A stretch of 64,000 nucleotides of DNA. Source: Prostheceraeus crozeri. Its lineage: Eukaryota > Platyhelminthes > Polycladida > Euryleptidae. Positions 20,209-28,001 of this stretch are shown one piece after another. Each line of letters opens with the position of its first letter. The stretch's first letter is position 1. The translations under genes were made by a program, and so were the position numbers. The notes under the pieces were generated by a model that was given only the letters and a program-made list of their open reading frames with translations, made no database searches and was not told where the DNA came from. Location: NCBI GenBank assembly GCA_907163375.1, contig CAJQUW010005310.1:124001-188000 (forward strand). The letters run 5' to 3'.

Positions 20209-20268
20209 GTAAGTGAAAAGCAAATAAGATAGTATATCCTATTCTAATACATATCATTTTCATTGCAG
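20209..20268 (+). other. Probable 60-bp intron
   Basis: GTAAGT donor at 20209, a CTAATA-like branch sequence near 20244, and a CATTGCAG acceptor ending at 20268. An open stretch (20269-20493) follows that could be the next exon of the coiled-coil gene; the stop at 20202-20204 just before the donor argues for a 3' UTR intron instead. Confidence 0.5.
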
Positions 20269-20499
20269 ATCTTTTCCCTGCCTTCACCGTCCCATCACTT
20301 CACTCCCGAGAACGAATCAACGGCTCTGATAAGGGACACCAAGGGGCAAGACATGATAGAACCTCCACGCGGTTTGCCCTGGGCAGTCTTCAGACTGGCG
20401 AATACTATCATTAAGTTGAATCTGCTATCAGTCAACTTGAACATTGCAAATGAAGTTCGGTGTAATACTTCCTTTCGACGAGCGTTCCTGTAAAGGACG

Positions 20500-21089
20500 G
20501 CGGTGAAACCCGTAGCTATGTATACTGCAAGGGACATTCGGCAATGGTCAATCTTGTTAAACCTCTCTGCGTCATGTTTGCAAGTGGTTGCCTCTGTCTC
20601 AACGTAGTATGCATTCGCGACAGGGCGACATTTAGCCAGCTGTCGAAGGTTGCCTTATAAACTTTCCATTGCATACGTTATGAGAACCATGAGTTCTACC
20701 TGTCTCTATCAATGAGACGAATTGATGAATGCTGGTCAGCCGTGCAACGCGGCGGTTGTCTCTCCGTCAGCGCTGTGATCTATCGATTATGGACAGTCAC
20801 AGTCGTTACGGTTTCATACGCTACACTCGTTCAACGCTGATTGCAATCAAGAACAAAGGCTGTTATGGCATTAGAAGAGACTTGAGAAGATACTTATTCA
20901 TGCATCGACTTGTCCACCACTGCACCCATGACCACGTTCACCAGACTAACGTCAGCCCTGTGAGAATCACAAATCGGCACCCAAGATCCTCATAAACATT
21001 GACTCAACGGCAACGCCTTCTTAATCCTATCATTCGCTAAGATCGTCACCATCCTTCTACTCGCCGAGGCCGATCCTTAATATTCGGAC
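20500..21089 (+). other. Probable 5' part of the inserted CR1 LINE
   Basis: This stretch lies between the last element C exon-like sequence and the recognisable endonuclease domain. It holds short broken frames in the same direction as the LINE. It is less AT-rich than the Polintons, but I can assign no domain. Confidence 0.35.
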
Positions 21090-22200
21090 TACTTAATATT
21101 CGATCACTCAACAATAAAGTCGACGACATTATTGATGTTACTCGAGATCATTCTATTGATGTGTTCCTGATAACCGAGTCTTGGCATGATAGTGATTCAA
21201 ACTGCATTGGTCGTCTGCGACAGTCTGGGTACAACGTTCAAGATTGACCGAGACCAAGACCGGTTGATCAGCTTGCTAATATGAGTGTCAACCATGGAGG
21301 TCTTGTTGTATTTTCGAGATCCAACATTCAGCTATCAGTCATCACACTTACTCGAAAAACTCCCACTACTTTTGAGCATATGTGTATCCGTGTAAATTCA
21401 TGCTCTTCATCAAACATCATCATTCTCATATATCGGACAGGTGTTATCTTGAATAAATTCTTCGACGAATTGACCTCCATCTTGGATCGTGTTATAACTT
21501 ACTCAACACCTGTGATTGTTGCTGGCGACCTGAACATACATATCGAACGCCCAAGTGATCCCAATACACGGAAGCTTATGAGCATTATGTCCACCTATGG
21601 CCTCTCGTGTAGAGTCACTGAGCCTACACACAACCTTGGAGGAACACTTGATGTGATATTTACAAGTGATGCTCAAAATCAGCCTGTTATCACTACTGAT
21701 GTTGAGCTTTCTGATTACATTCTTTTTCGATGGAAATCAGAGATTCCCTTGCCACCACTGACCTATGTTACAACTACCTTTCGGCGATGGAACGAACTCA
21801 GTTTATGCGCATTTCGGGATTCGATATCAAATTCTAATCTCTGCAATGCCTCCCATTGGGATGTTCTCAACCTTGACGAGCAGGCCGAGCTGTATGATGC
21901 AACACTCACTGAAATTCTCGATGAACTCATACCATTGATAAATGCACGCATTCCTCAACGACCTTCCAGTCCATGGTATGACTATGAATGACGTCAGCAA
22001 AAGCGTGTGGTCAGAAGATTGGAGAGATATGTTCAAAGTTGTCCTTCTGCTCTAATTCATGAGTGGAGGAAGAATCTTCAACGGTACCGATCTCTACTTC
22101 GACGCAGACGTTCATCATATTGGAATGCTCGTATCATATTGGCATGCAATCGTGTTCACATTGCTTAGGGGTTTCATTGTGAGAGCTGGCGCAGCAAGTG
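21090..22200 (+). pseudogene. CR1-like LINE endonuclease domain
   Basis: An exonuclease-endonuclease-phosphatase domain as in CR1/Jockey-group LINE ORF2. It opens with a LNIRSLNNKVDDI motif, then LITESWHDSDS (catalytic Glu), NHGGLVVF, the GDLNIH motif and HNLGGTLDVIFTSD. The final motif reads SDY instead of the usual SDH, so a catalytic His is missing. A stop lies at 21244-21246 and another at 21989-21991. Beyond this an Arg-rich linker runs to about 22150, with no reverse transcriptase. It is a truncated, inactive copy inserted into element C. Confidence 0.75.
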
Positions 22201-22263
22201 CAAGTGACAACGACATTCACCTCTGGCGGTTCATTACATGGCAAGCAACACAACTGCTTCATA

Positions 22264-22956
22264 TTAATAGTCTGAGAACATGTATTTCTTTGAAGGAGCT
22301 GTTTTACGTTTTCCTTTTACTAGTTTTAGTGGTGGCGAAGATCTACGTCGAGTTCTTCCTCTTGTTTGCTTAGTGAGTGTGGGAGGGGAGGTACAAGGTG
22401 ACGTCTTAAACCAATTTGTTGGCATTTTCATCGTCTGAAGCATTGGAGCAGTAGTCACTGTTGAATCAAGTTCTTTCAATGTCTCATTAATCAAAGCAAA
22501 TTTTGGCACATTATGCTTTTTCAATAGTTTAAGAAAGTATGTCCAACCAGGTGGAACATAGCCCTGACGGCGCTTTCTACGTGTCGCATACTGAATCAAG
22601 TCTTCATAACGTGAAGCATCAATCACTTTATTTTCATCTGTAATGATTTCTCCTCTATCATTTACATTGAGATGAGGTTCAATACTGTTGAAAAGAGATA
22701 TGGCATGTGCACGAGATGCTAAAAGTTTGGCAGTCGACACAGAGTCACGCATCTTATTCTTCAAATTTTTCAATTGTTCAACAGTTTCCGATTGTAATAA
22801 TACAGCACGATGTGGATCTTTGATGTGAACATTTTACTGATAATCTAATTCTTTCCTATACATTTGATTTGCAAGAGGTTGCTTTACTTGTTGTATAGCA
22901 GTCAATTGTACATATTCATCCTGAGGAATAACAATCATGCGAGAATAAGAACTCAT
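22264..22956 (-). pseudogene. Polinton-type minor structural protein of element C, one nonsense codon
   Basis: It begins at ATG 22954-22956, which overlaps the stop of the ATPase gene (ATGA), suggesting the two were expressed from one transcript. The first 40 codons (SYSRMIVIPQDEYVQL) match the short MVLIP-type start seen in Polinton minor proteins. A TAA at 22834-22836 breaks the same frame, which then runs open to 22264. The C-terminal half holds a YVPPGWTYFLKLLKKHNVP block, a PPGW-F-L signature recurring in this Polinton family, and a basic Ser/Pro-rich tail. Its role in the virion is not known. Confidence 0.65.
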
Positions 22957-23570
22957 AGTTTGTAGATAATCATGGGAGTTTTCAAAATTTCACTTCGAAA
23001 TCTAAATTCTTCCGGACACTCTTGCGTAAAGTCAATGAATAAGTAACCGTGTGGTTTTTCAGTAGCTGCTTGAAAAATTTCAATTAAGGCTTTTGATCCT
23101 CTGGGTGCAACTTGTCGCGCTAAAATTTCAAATTGACTTTTATCTCGCGGACTCTTGAAAATAGCATAATAGTGTGTATTTAGGTTTCGTGTACGAGCTT
23201 CTTTTCCATCAGGAAACAAATTTTGTGTGATATAGATGATAAAGCACCTTTTATGATGTGCTGCGCGAGTGAACATATCTGTAACATCTTTGGAATTCTT
23301 ACTTTCTTTTAATAGATCATCCAATACAACAACATCATTAGACTGAAGTTTATCCACTGGAATAATTCCTTCATGTCGAATAAAGTTGCGACTTTGCAAT
23401 TCCTGAAACAGCGACGGTTGATAAATACCATAACACCAAATCACTCGATTGATAGGTTCCCTAAACAACTCCCTTCTTTTATCCAATAAATTCAGCGTGA
23501 AAACAGTTTTACCTGCATGAGATGGACCTGATACAGTCAGAACTTTATTGCATTGAAGTCTGAAATCCAT
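22953..23570 (-). CDS. FtsK/HerA-type packaging ATPase of element C
   Basis: 205 residues, intact. A Walker A motif GPSHAGKT lies near residues 14-21 and a Walker B motif VVVLDDLL follows about 80 residues later. A downstream FIIYITQNLF block (sensor-type Gln/Asn) is also present. These are the hallmarks of the A32-like genome-packaging ATPases of Polintons and related viruses. It would pump DNA into a preformed capsid. It is clearly different from the ATPase of copy B (39173-39937), which supports element C being a separate lineage. It starts at ATG 23568-23570 and follows the core-peptide-like gene by 21 bp. Confidence 0.85.
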   Translation of the reverse strand: MDFRLQCNKVLTVSGPSHAGKTVFTLNLLDKRRELFREPINRVIWCYGIYQPSLFQELQSRNFIRHEGIIPVDKLQSNDVVVLDDLLKESKNSKDVTDMFTRAAHHKRCFIIYITQNLFPDGKEARTRNLNTHYYAIFKSPRDKSQFEILARQVAPRGSKALIEIFQAATEKPHGYLFIDFTQECPEEFRFRSEILKTPMIIYKL

Positions 23571-23591
23571 TTTAAAATTTGCGATTGAACA

Positions 23592-23942
23592 TTACTCTTT
23601 AGGATTAAAGATATTGCCTAAAATACCACCCACGACAGGAGCTAACATCGGAAGTATTGCTGAAAGGAAACCGCCCTTTTGTGTTAGAGTTTCCCTCTTT
23701 CTTTGAAGGGTGACTTTAGGATTGGAGATAAAACGCAATTTTGTAGCATATCGCTTAAGTAACTTTTGTTATTTTGGTGCTAATTTCTTCGTCCTCAACT
23801 TTCTCACATGAGAAATAATTTCACGAATGAATTTATCGTTAGCATGTCGTATAGCATTGCATCGCTGATTTGCTTTCATTCGTCGGAGAGCTTGAATGGC
23901 TGAAGAAAACTTTGAAGACTTTTGACTTTTACGTTTCGTCAT
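23592..23942 (-). pseudogene. Basic core-peptide-like protein of element C, one nonsense codon
   Basis: About 116 codons. The N-terminus is very basic (TKRKSQKSSKF), and a Lys/Arg-rich helix follows. The C-terminus has the QKGGFLSAILPMLAPVVGG motif, a Gly-Gly-Phe-Leu hydrophobic end typical of small Polinton and adenovirus-like core or membrane-active peptides. A TAA at 23769-23771 divides the frame. Position directly upstream of the packaging ATPase matches other Polintons. DNA binding inside the virion is the inferred role. Confidence 0.65.
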
Positions 23943-23998
23943 TTTACGTTCCGTGTTAGTCTTTGCTAAAACCTGTCATTACCACATTTGCATAGGTA

Positions 23999-24325
23999 CT
24001 AACTATTGCGGCATAAGTGACACTCGAAATGAGCAATATCAAAGTGGTTACATTTGCAAAGTTGAATGCAATTACGTATGAAACAGCGTTGACAAAAAGC
24101 ATGCTTACATCTCTTAAGGATGCGCTTTTCATTTCCATCCTTTCGCTTACATACATCACAACACATAGTTTCACCGTTACTGGTAACGTCCATGGCATAG
24201 TTTTTTGAAGATATGAATTTGCTAGGCTTTTCTAAATAATAGACGCATGTACAGAAGGAATATACTTCGAGAGTGAGCAGACATAGCTCGAAAACCAGTT
24301 GTGCTACAATCAAGTACCACTGCAT
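23999..24325 (-). CDS. Membrane-anchored RING-like zinc protein of element C
   Basis: About 108 residues from ATG 24323-24325. Residues about 4-30 form a hydrophobic segment that could be a signal anchor (VAQLVFELCLLTL). The C-terminal half is a cysteine/histidine-rich domain with CCDVC, then CKHAFCQRC, then CKCNHFD and ECHLC. This is the spacing of a RING finger. A membrane-bound E3 ubiquitin ligase that targets host proteins is a reasonable inference, as in many DNA viruses. No hit can be proven here. Confidence 0.6.
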   Translation of the reverse strand: MQWYLIVAQLVFELCLLTLEVYSFCTCVYYLEKPSKFISSKNYAMDVTSNGETMCCDVCKRKDGNEKRILKRCKHAFCQRCFIRNCIQLCKCNHFDIAHFECHLCRNS

Positions 24326-24418
24326 TTTCAATTTTTCTTTATAGAAAGTTGAATGTGAATATCTGAAATCGCTTCAATCACTAGACTACTATATTGATGG
24401 TTAAATGCGTTAATACGT

Positions 24419-24736
24419 TCAGCAATTTTTATCATATCTTTTAAAAAATTCTTCGAGGTGATCTACAGCTTCCATTGAATAAGAAGCAAAATGGAAAGAG
24501 CGACTTTCCACCTCTTCCTTTCCAAAATGACTAAACTTAATTTTCGCAACTAATCGCCCCATTACAATGCTATCAGAGAATGTTTTCATTAACTCTAGAA
24601 ATAGAGTGCTAGCATCATCGATCACTGCTTCGATCTCGGTCTCATCTTTATGGAAATTTGTCACATAATCTTGAACAGCTCCTTTTAAACTTTGTCTATG
24701 AAAATGTAATGTTCCGCAGTCATTTGAGAAAGACAT
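24419..24736 (-). CDS. Unrecognised 105-residue protein of element C
   Basis: It starts at ATG 24734-24736. Composition is protein-like, with predicted helices and a KIKFSHFGKEEV strand pair, but no motif I know. It lies between the exonuclease-like and RING-like genes on the same strand. Confidence 0.4.
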   Translation of the reverse strand: MSFSNDCGTLHFHRQSLKGAVQDYVTNFHKDETEIEAVIDDASTLFLELMKTFSDSIVMGRLVAKIKFSHFGKEEVESRSFHFASYSMEAVDHLEEFFKRYDKNC

Positions 24737-24823
24737 GATCGCCCTTTAGCTAACCCATCCATTGCATGAAAACAACAACTCTTTTCATAGTAACATTTAT
24801 TGAATAACTGTAACAAGCATGCA

Positions 24824-25371
24824 TTATAAATCAATGGTTTGAAACAGATAAAATAGATACAGCTGGTAACTGTCATACAGCGAGCAATGATAACCATACA
24901 TGACTTTGGCAGTGTTGAGGTAAGGAGGAAAGAAGCATTGGTTATGAACGTAGCTACTACAACGAAGAGACAAAATAGGAACACACAAATCCTTAAAACG
25001 TTTCGTGACTTCATGATAATGTTGATTCACTCTACTATCCCAAGGTGGGAGCAAAATATCATCAATGATTAGATTGGGAAATACTTTCCTCTCCTTAGTA
25101 GGATCATTACAAAGATGCGTATAACATTGAAAGCAGCTAACCATCGTTTAAAGTCAATAAGAAGAGCACTCTCACAAGAAAAGCCATAGTCTTGCAAATA
25201 TTTCAGATTAAGTCCATGAATGTGTTTTCTCTCCCATTGATGAACATTGGGATCACAGTTGGCATGTTGATGATAGACACTAACAATCTGATATGTCCAA
25301 TTGTTCATAGCAATAGCACTGAGCTCCTGTACAGGTTCACCCTCACAATCCATAAAAATGATGATAGAAGC
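24824..25371 (-). pseudogene. DEDD exonuclease-like protein of element C, frameshifted
   Basis: The frame opens after a likely splice acceptor (TTTTAG ending at 25372) with a hydrophobic strand leading into MDCEGEPVQELSAI. A strand followed by D-x-E matches the first motif of DEDD-type 3'-5' exonucleases. A HIHGLNLKYLQDYGF block follows about 40 residues on. The frame shifts near 25105-25130. The continuation (DDILLPPWDSRV, then YGYHCSLYDSYQLYL) reaches a stop at 24824. I cannot confirm the remaining acidic residues, so the enzymatic call is tentative. Confidence 0.5.
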
Positions 25372-25405
25372 CTAAAACGGAAATTTACACATCTAAGGAA
25401 ACGTT

Positions 25406-25606
25406 CTATAACATATCACAAAATGAAGAATTACATCGATGCTTTTCACGACGAAATACACAAATGATATGATGGCAACGAAGAAGTAAAATGTATCTAA
25501 TAAGACCACGTCTACGACACTCAAAGCACATAAGCGAATTGTCATAGGGTAGAGTTAGGAAAGGACTAGTAATTCTCCTTCTTTGATTTGCGTTTTGATG
25601 TAGCAT
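25406..25606 (-). CDS. Small zinc-finger protein of element C
   Basis: About 66 codons from ATG 25604-25606, overlapping the end of the upstream gene by about 40 bp. Cysteines and histidines are arranged CFEC-x11-CHHIIC-x9-C-x4-C, like a minimal treble-clef or degenerate RING. Leu/Arg-rich sequence lies between the pairs. It has no second complete zinc site. Confidence 0.4.
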   Translation of the reverse strand: MLHQNANQRRRITSPFLTLPYDNSLMCFECRRRGLIRYILLLRCHHIICVFRREKHRCNSSFCDML

Positions 25607-26340
25607 TCTTCTCCGACTTGCGCTTCGTACCACTGCTGTTAAGGATTTGATCAATTATATCATCCACGTTGGGTGGTTTTGGAATATATAGGATTGATTC
25701 CATATGCATGGGGAGAGAGGCTATTTTATTATCCTTGTGCTGACCATAATATAGCTCATTCACTTTGAAAAGGATATCCCAAGTACCTTCTCCGATCTCG
25801 TCGCATGTGATGGATGTTGAATGATCTCCCTCCTTCTTATAGTAAGTACACCAATGTGATACCGGTAGGCAAATTTGATTACCATCCCAAATCTTTCTAT
25901 ATGGAGTATCCTTGTCATCTCTCGCCTTCCACTCTTGAGCAAGAGGAGTAGAAATGTCCATATTTAACGTCACGTACTCCTCAATAATGTCAAGTTGGTG
26001 ACGAATGTACGGACTGACGGGGATCAGTATGTAGTCCCCATACTGATTGTGCATTATCTTGACATCCGTGGAAGGGAGCATTCCCGTTTGTAGTACTACG
26101 CTATGATCGTCATAACGCTAGACTTGTTTAAATTTACGCTGTAGCGGTGTAGGATTATGTACCTTGGTTGTTTCTTCCACTGGCCTCAGTTGTAGATGAT
26201 CTGATTGTAGCGAACCTTGTAACGTCTGACCGCCATTTTGTCCTACTAGTACAGCAGATGGAGTAGATGCCTGAAAATGAAAAAGATTGTATTAAGCTTA
26301 CGTTCAAGGGAGGAGAGGGAGGGAAGTAGCGACTTACCAT
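25566..26340 (-). pseudogene. Intron-containing gene of element C, one nonsense codon
   Basis: The first exon ends with the start codon itself: ATG at 26338-26340 is followed immediately by GTAAGT. A 67-bp intron (26271-26337) ends in TTTTCATTTTCAG. After splicing the frame runs through about 50 codons to a TAG at 26118-26120. It then stays open in the same frame for another 184 codons to 25566. The second part could also start at ATG 26079-26081. Motifs include SPYIRHQLDIIEEYV, AQEWKARDDKDTP and ELYYGQHKD, with a Lys/Ser-rich tail. I do not know the family; it may be a replication or structural protein. Confidence 0.6.
26271..26337 (-). other. 67-bp intron directly after the start codon
   Basis: Donor GTAAGT at 26332-26337 touches the ATG. 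The acceptor CAG is at 26271-26273, preceded by a T-rich tract. Codons on both sides join in the frame of the downstream gene. Confidence 0.65.
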
Positions 26341-26440
26341 TTTAGTTGGATAATAGAATAGGGAACTAGAGAGAGAGAAAATGTGCGTCCGTCACTCGTG
26401 CGATTCAACGATGGAATGATTCTCACATTGGAAGGCTCGC

Positions 26441-26450
26441 TATTTATATA
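26441..26450 (-). promoter_or_regulatory. TATA box for the leftward element C genes
   Basis: On the minus strand this reads TATATAAATA, about 100 bp upstream of the ATG at 26340. A pyrimidine-rich CTCTCTCTCT stretch lies in between. It would drive the leftward gene set beginning with the intron-containing gene. Confidence 0.6.
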
Positions 26451-26512
26451 GAAATGCTTGAATCTCATTGGACGACGATTCTCGTTGGATAATAGCATCA
26501 CGTTGTTTCCCA

Positions 26513-26998
26513 TTATGGGAGATAGACCTTGGCAGTTGAATAGATTTCTTCAGAACAAAGAGGGCAACGTTTAGTTTTCAATGTCGTATAACATGAAGAA
26601 AAGAGAACGGTATGAGCACTTGGTAGGGTGAGAAGGGACCTTTCCCGTTGAAAACATACTATACATTTACGTTCACATAATAATTTAAAGGTCTCTTCCT
26701 CCAGCATCTCTCTTAAGTCACTTTTCTTGTTCGGAGGACTTTCATCGTCAGCAAATGTCACCGTCTTTCCATACCGCTCCACTATCATCCTCCTTTCGCT
26801 GCAGTCTGACATGGAGAAATCCTCTATCCAACTTCTATCCAAATTTCGAGTCATGGTATGCTCATCCAAATCTATGAGTCTTTCAACTAAATCACCAGCC
26901 TTGATATTCTCATTGGGATGTGTGACAGTTTCTATCGCTTGGAGTGAATATCCAAGGTCTCTTGCCACACGCCACGATGTCGGGAGGTCGGTCATCAT
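26513..26998 (-). CDS. IAP-like UBA-RING protein of element C
   Basis: 161 residues from ATG 26996-26998. Residues about 5-45 (WRVARDLGYSLQAIETV, then DLVERLIDLDE) fit a UBA domain as found before the RING of inhibitor-of-apoptosis proteins. The last 50 residues have the IAP-type RING layout: an acidic EEE helix, then CIVCFQRE, a PSAH box, CPLCSEEI and a short hydrophobic end. The usual PCGH box reads PSAH and one Cys of the next pair is absent, so zinc ligands are missing. No BIR repeats are seen upstream. It may be a captured host or viral anti-apoptotic gene now degenerate. Confidence 0.65.
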   Translation of the reverse strand: MMTDLPTSWRVARDLGYSLQAIETVTHPNENIKAGDLVERLIDLDEHTMTRNLDRSWIEDFSMSDCSERRMIVERYGKTVTFADDESPPNKKSDLREMLEEETFKLLCERKCIVCFQRERSLLTLPSAHTVLFSSCYTTLKTKRCPLCSEEIYSTAKVYLP

Positions 26999-27173
26999 TG
27001 TGTACGGTAGCAAGCCACTTGCCTATACTTGTAGCCTTTCGGAAGCAGAAACGGATAAAGGTAGAGACTCACATGAGTCTCCACTGAATTCGTCTCATCC
27101 TAAGCTTTCAAATGAGACCTCACACGTCTCAATCCGTCCACTAGAAGTAGAGTTGAAAGATACCTCTCCCGAG

Positions 27174-27675
27174 GGGGGGGGTCGGAGAAATTTGATGAAA
27201 AATGTTTTGGTAAAGGTCCCAGGTCGAAATTCGACACTTTGGAAAATTTTTAGTTTTCCCCATACAAAGTCACTCTGACACTTAGGATTTTTTCGTGTAA
27301 TCCGAGGTCTGACCTAAAATCTTGAAATGGCTCTAACTTTTGAACAGCTGAACCGATTGAGATGGGACCACCGCCATTTAATTTCTCTCACTCTTAGCGT
27401 TCGATTGATATAAGGCACCACCTAGTACGACCACGGCAAGCCACCTCTCCCGAGGGGGGGTGAAAAAATTTTTGTTAACCCAACTTTTGACGAGAAACAC
27501 GATGGGAGTGGTCTCGCACCGAAATTCCACCATTCCAATCTGGCCGGCACACCACGCCAGCCTAGCCAGCACACCACGACAGCTTGGAGAGCACACCACG
27601 AACAACCTCTGGCAACCTCTATCGTTCCAGAGGGGGGAGTCGGACTCGAAGAAACTAGGTGTCGGACTAGGGCGG
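27174..27675 (-). repeat. Right inverted repeat of element C
   Basis: Reverse complement of 17541-18041. C/G runs differ in length between the arms. Open frames here mirror those of the left arm and are not annotated. Confidence 0.9.
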
Positions 27676-27730
27676 AATTACTACTTTCTTTGATGATTCT
27701 GATTGTTGAGATAAAACGACTAACACTTAC

Positions 27731-27842
27731 GTAGCAACGGATCAAATTCCAAAACTTCAATTTCGCAAATTTCAATCAGATTTCTGGTTCCAGGCAATGC
27801 AAGGACTACGTATATTCCCAAAACTGGTTCTCCTCGATGCAG
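27731..27842 (-). CDS. Candidate exon of a fucolectin-like (F5/8C-type) domain
   Basis: A 112-bp stretch has a TTTATTCCAG acceptor at its start and a GTAAGTG donor at its end. It encodes a peptide with YVVLALPGTRNLIEICEIEV. This resembles the closing strand of fucolectin/tachylectin-4 or F5/8C-type domains, which often read Y-V-x-x-x-LPG...LTLCEVEV. It may be the only host exon in the window. The open frame extends upstream past the acceptor to an ATG at about 27944-27950 with a hydrophobic run, so an unspliced reading is also possible. No neighbouring exon was found. Confidence 0.4.
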
Positions 27843-27993
27843 CTGGAATAAACAAACGGAGTTAAAGGAGTTTATTAGTGCACAGACGATTAACATCAGA
27901 TGTCGAAGGAAGGCTTTCTCTGTAGTGCGGACCAAAGGCATCAGCATTCTATCCAAATGTTCTAGTTAACCGATGTGAAGACCTTTCACTCTT

Positions 27994-28001
27994 TATAAAT
28001 A
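27994..28001 (+). promoter_or_regulatory. TATA-like sequence, orientation uncertain
   Basis: TATAAATA within CTTTATAAATAGGG. Read on the plus strand it is a good TATA box but has no gene downstream. On the minus strand a weaker match lies about 45 bp before the frame containing the fucolectin-like exon. Confidence 0.3.

Larger units (their letters stand above)
17541..27675. mobile_element. Element C: virus-like element with about 500-bp inverted repeats
   Basis: Inverted repeats of about 500 bp (17541-18041 and 27174-27675) enclose 9.1 kb. Inside are a packaging ATPase, a core-peptide-like protein and another Polinton-type minor protein in adjacent minus-strand genes, plus exonuclease-like, RING-type and IAP-like genes. 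A single rightward gene with a TATA box occupies the left side. No DNA polymerase, integrase or capsid gene is visible, so it is probably a deletion derivative of an adintovirus-like element; a CR1 LINE sits where genes may be missing. The ends start CCGCCCTAGTCCGACACC. I see no obvious target duplication, so the exact limits are uncertain. Confidence 0.65.

Noticed and set aside
22059-22373. 104-codon plus-strand frame crossing the LINE/element C junction
   Set aside because: It spans the end of the LINE fragment and the antisense of the minor structural gene, so it is not a single gene.
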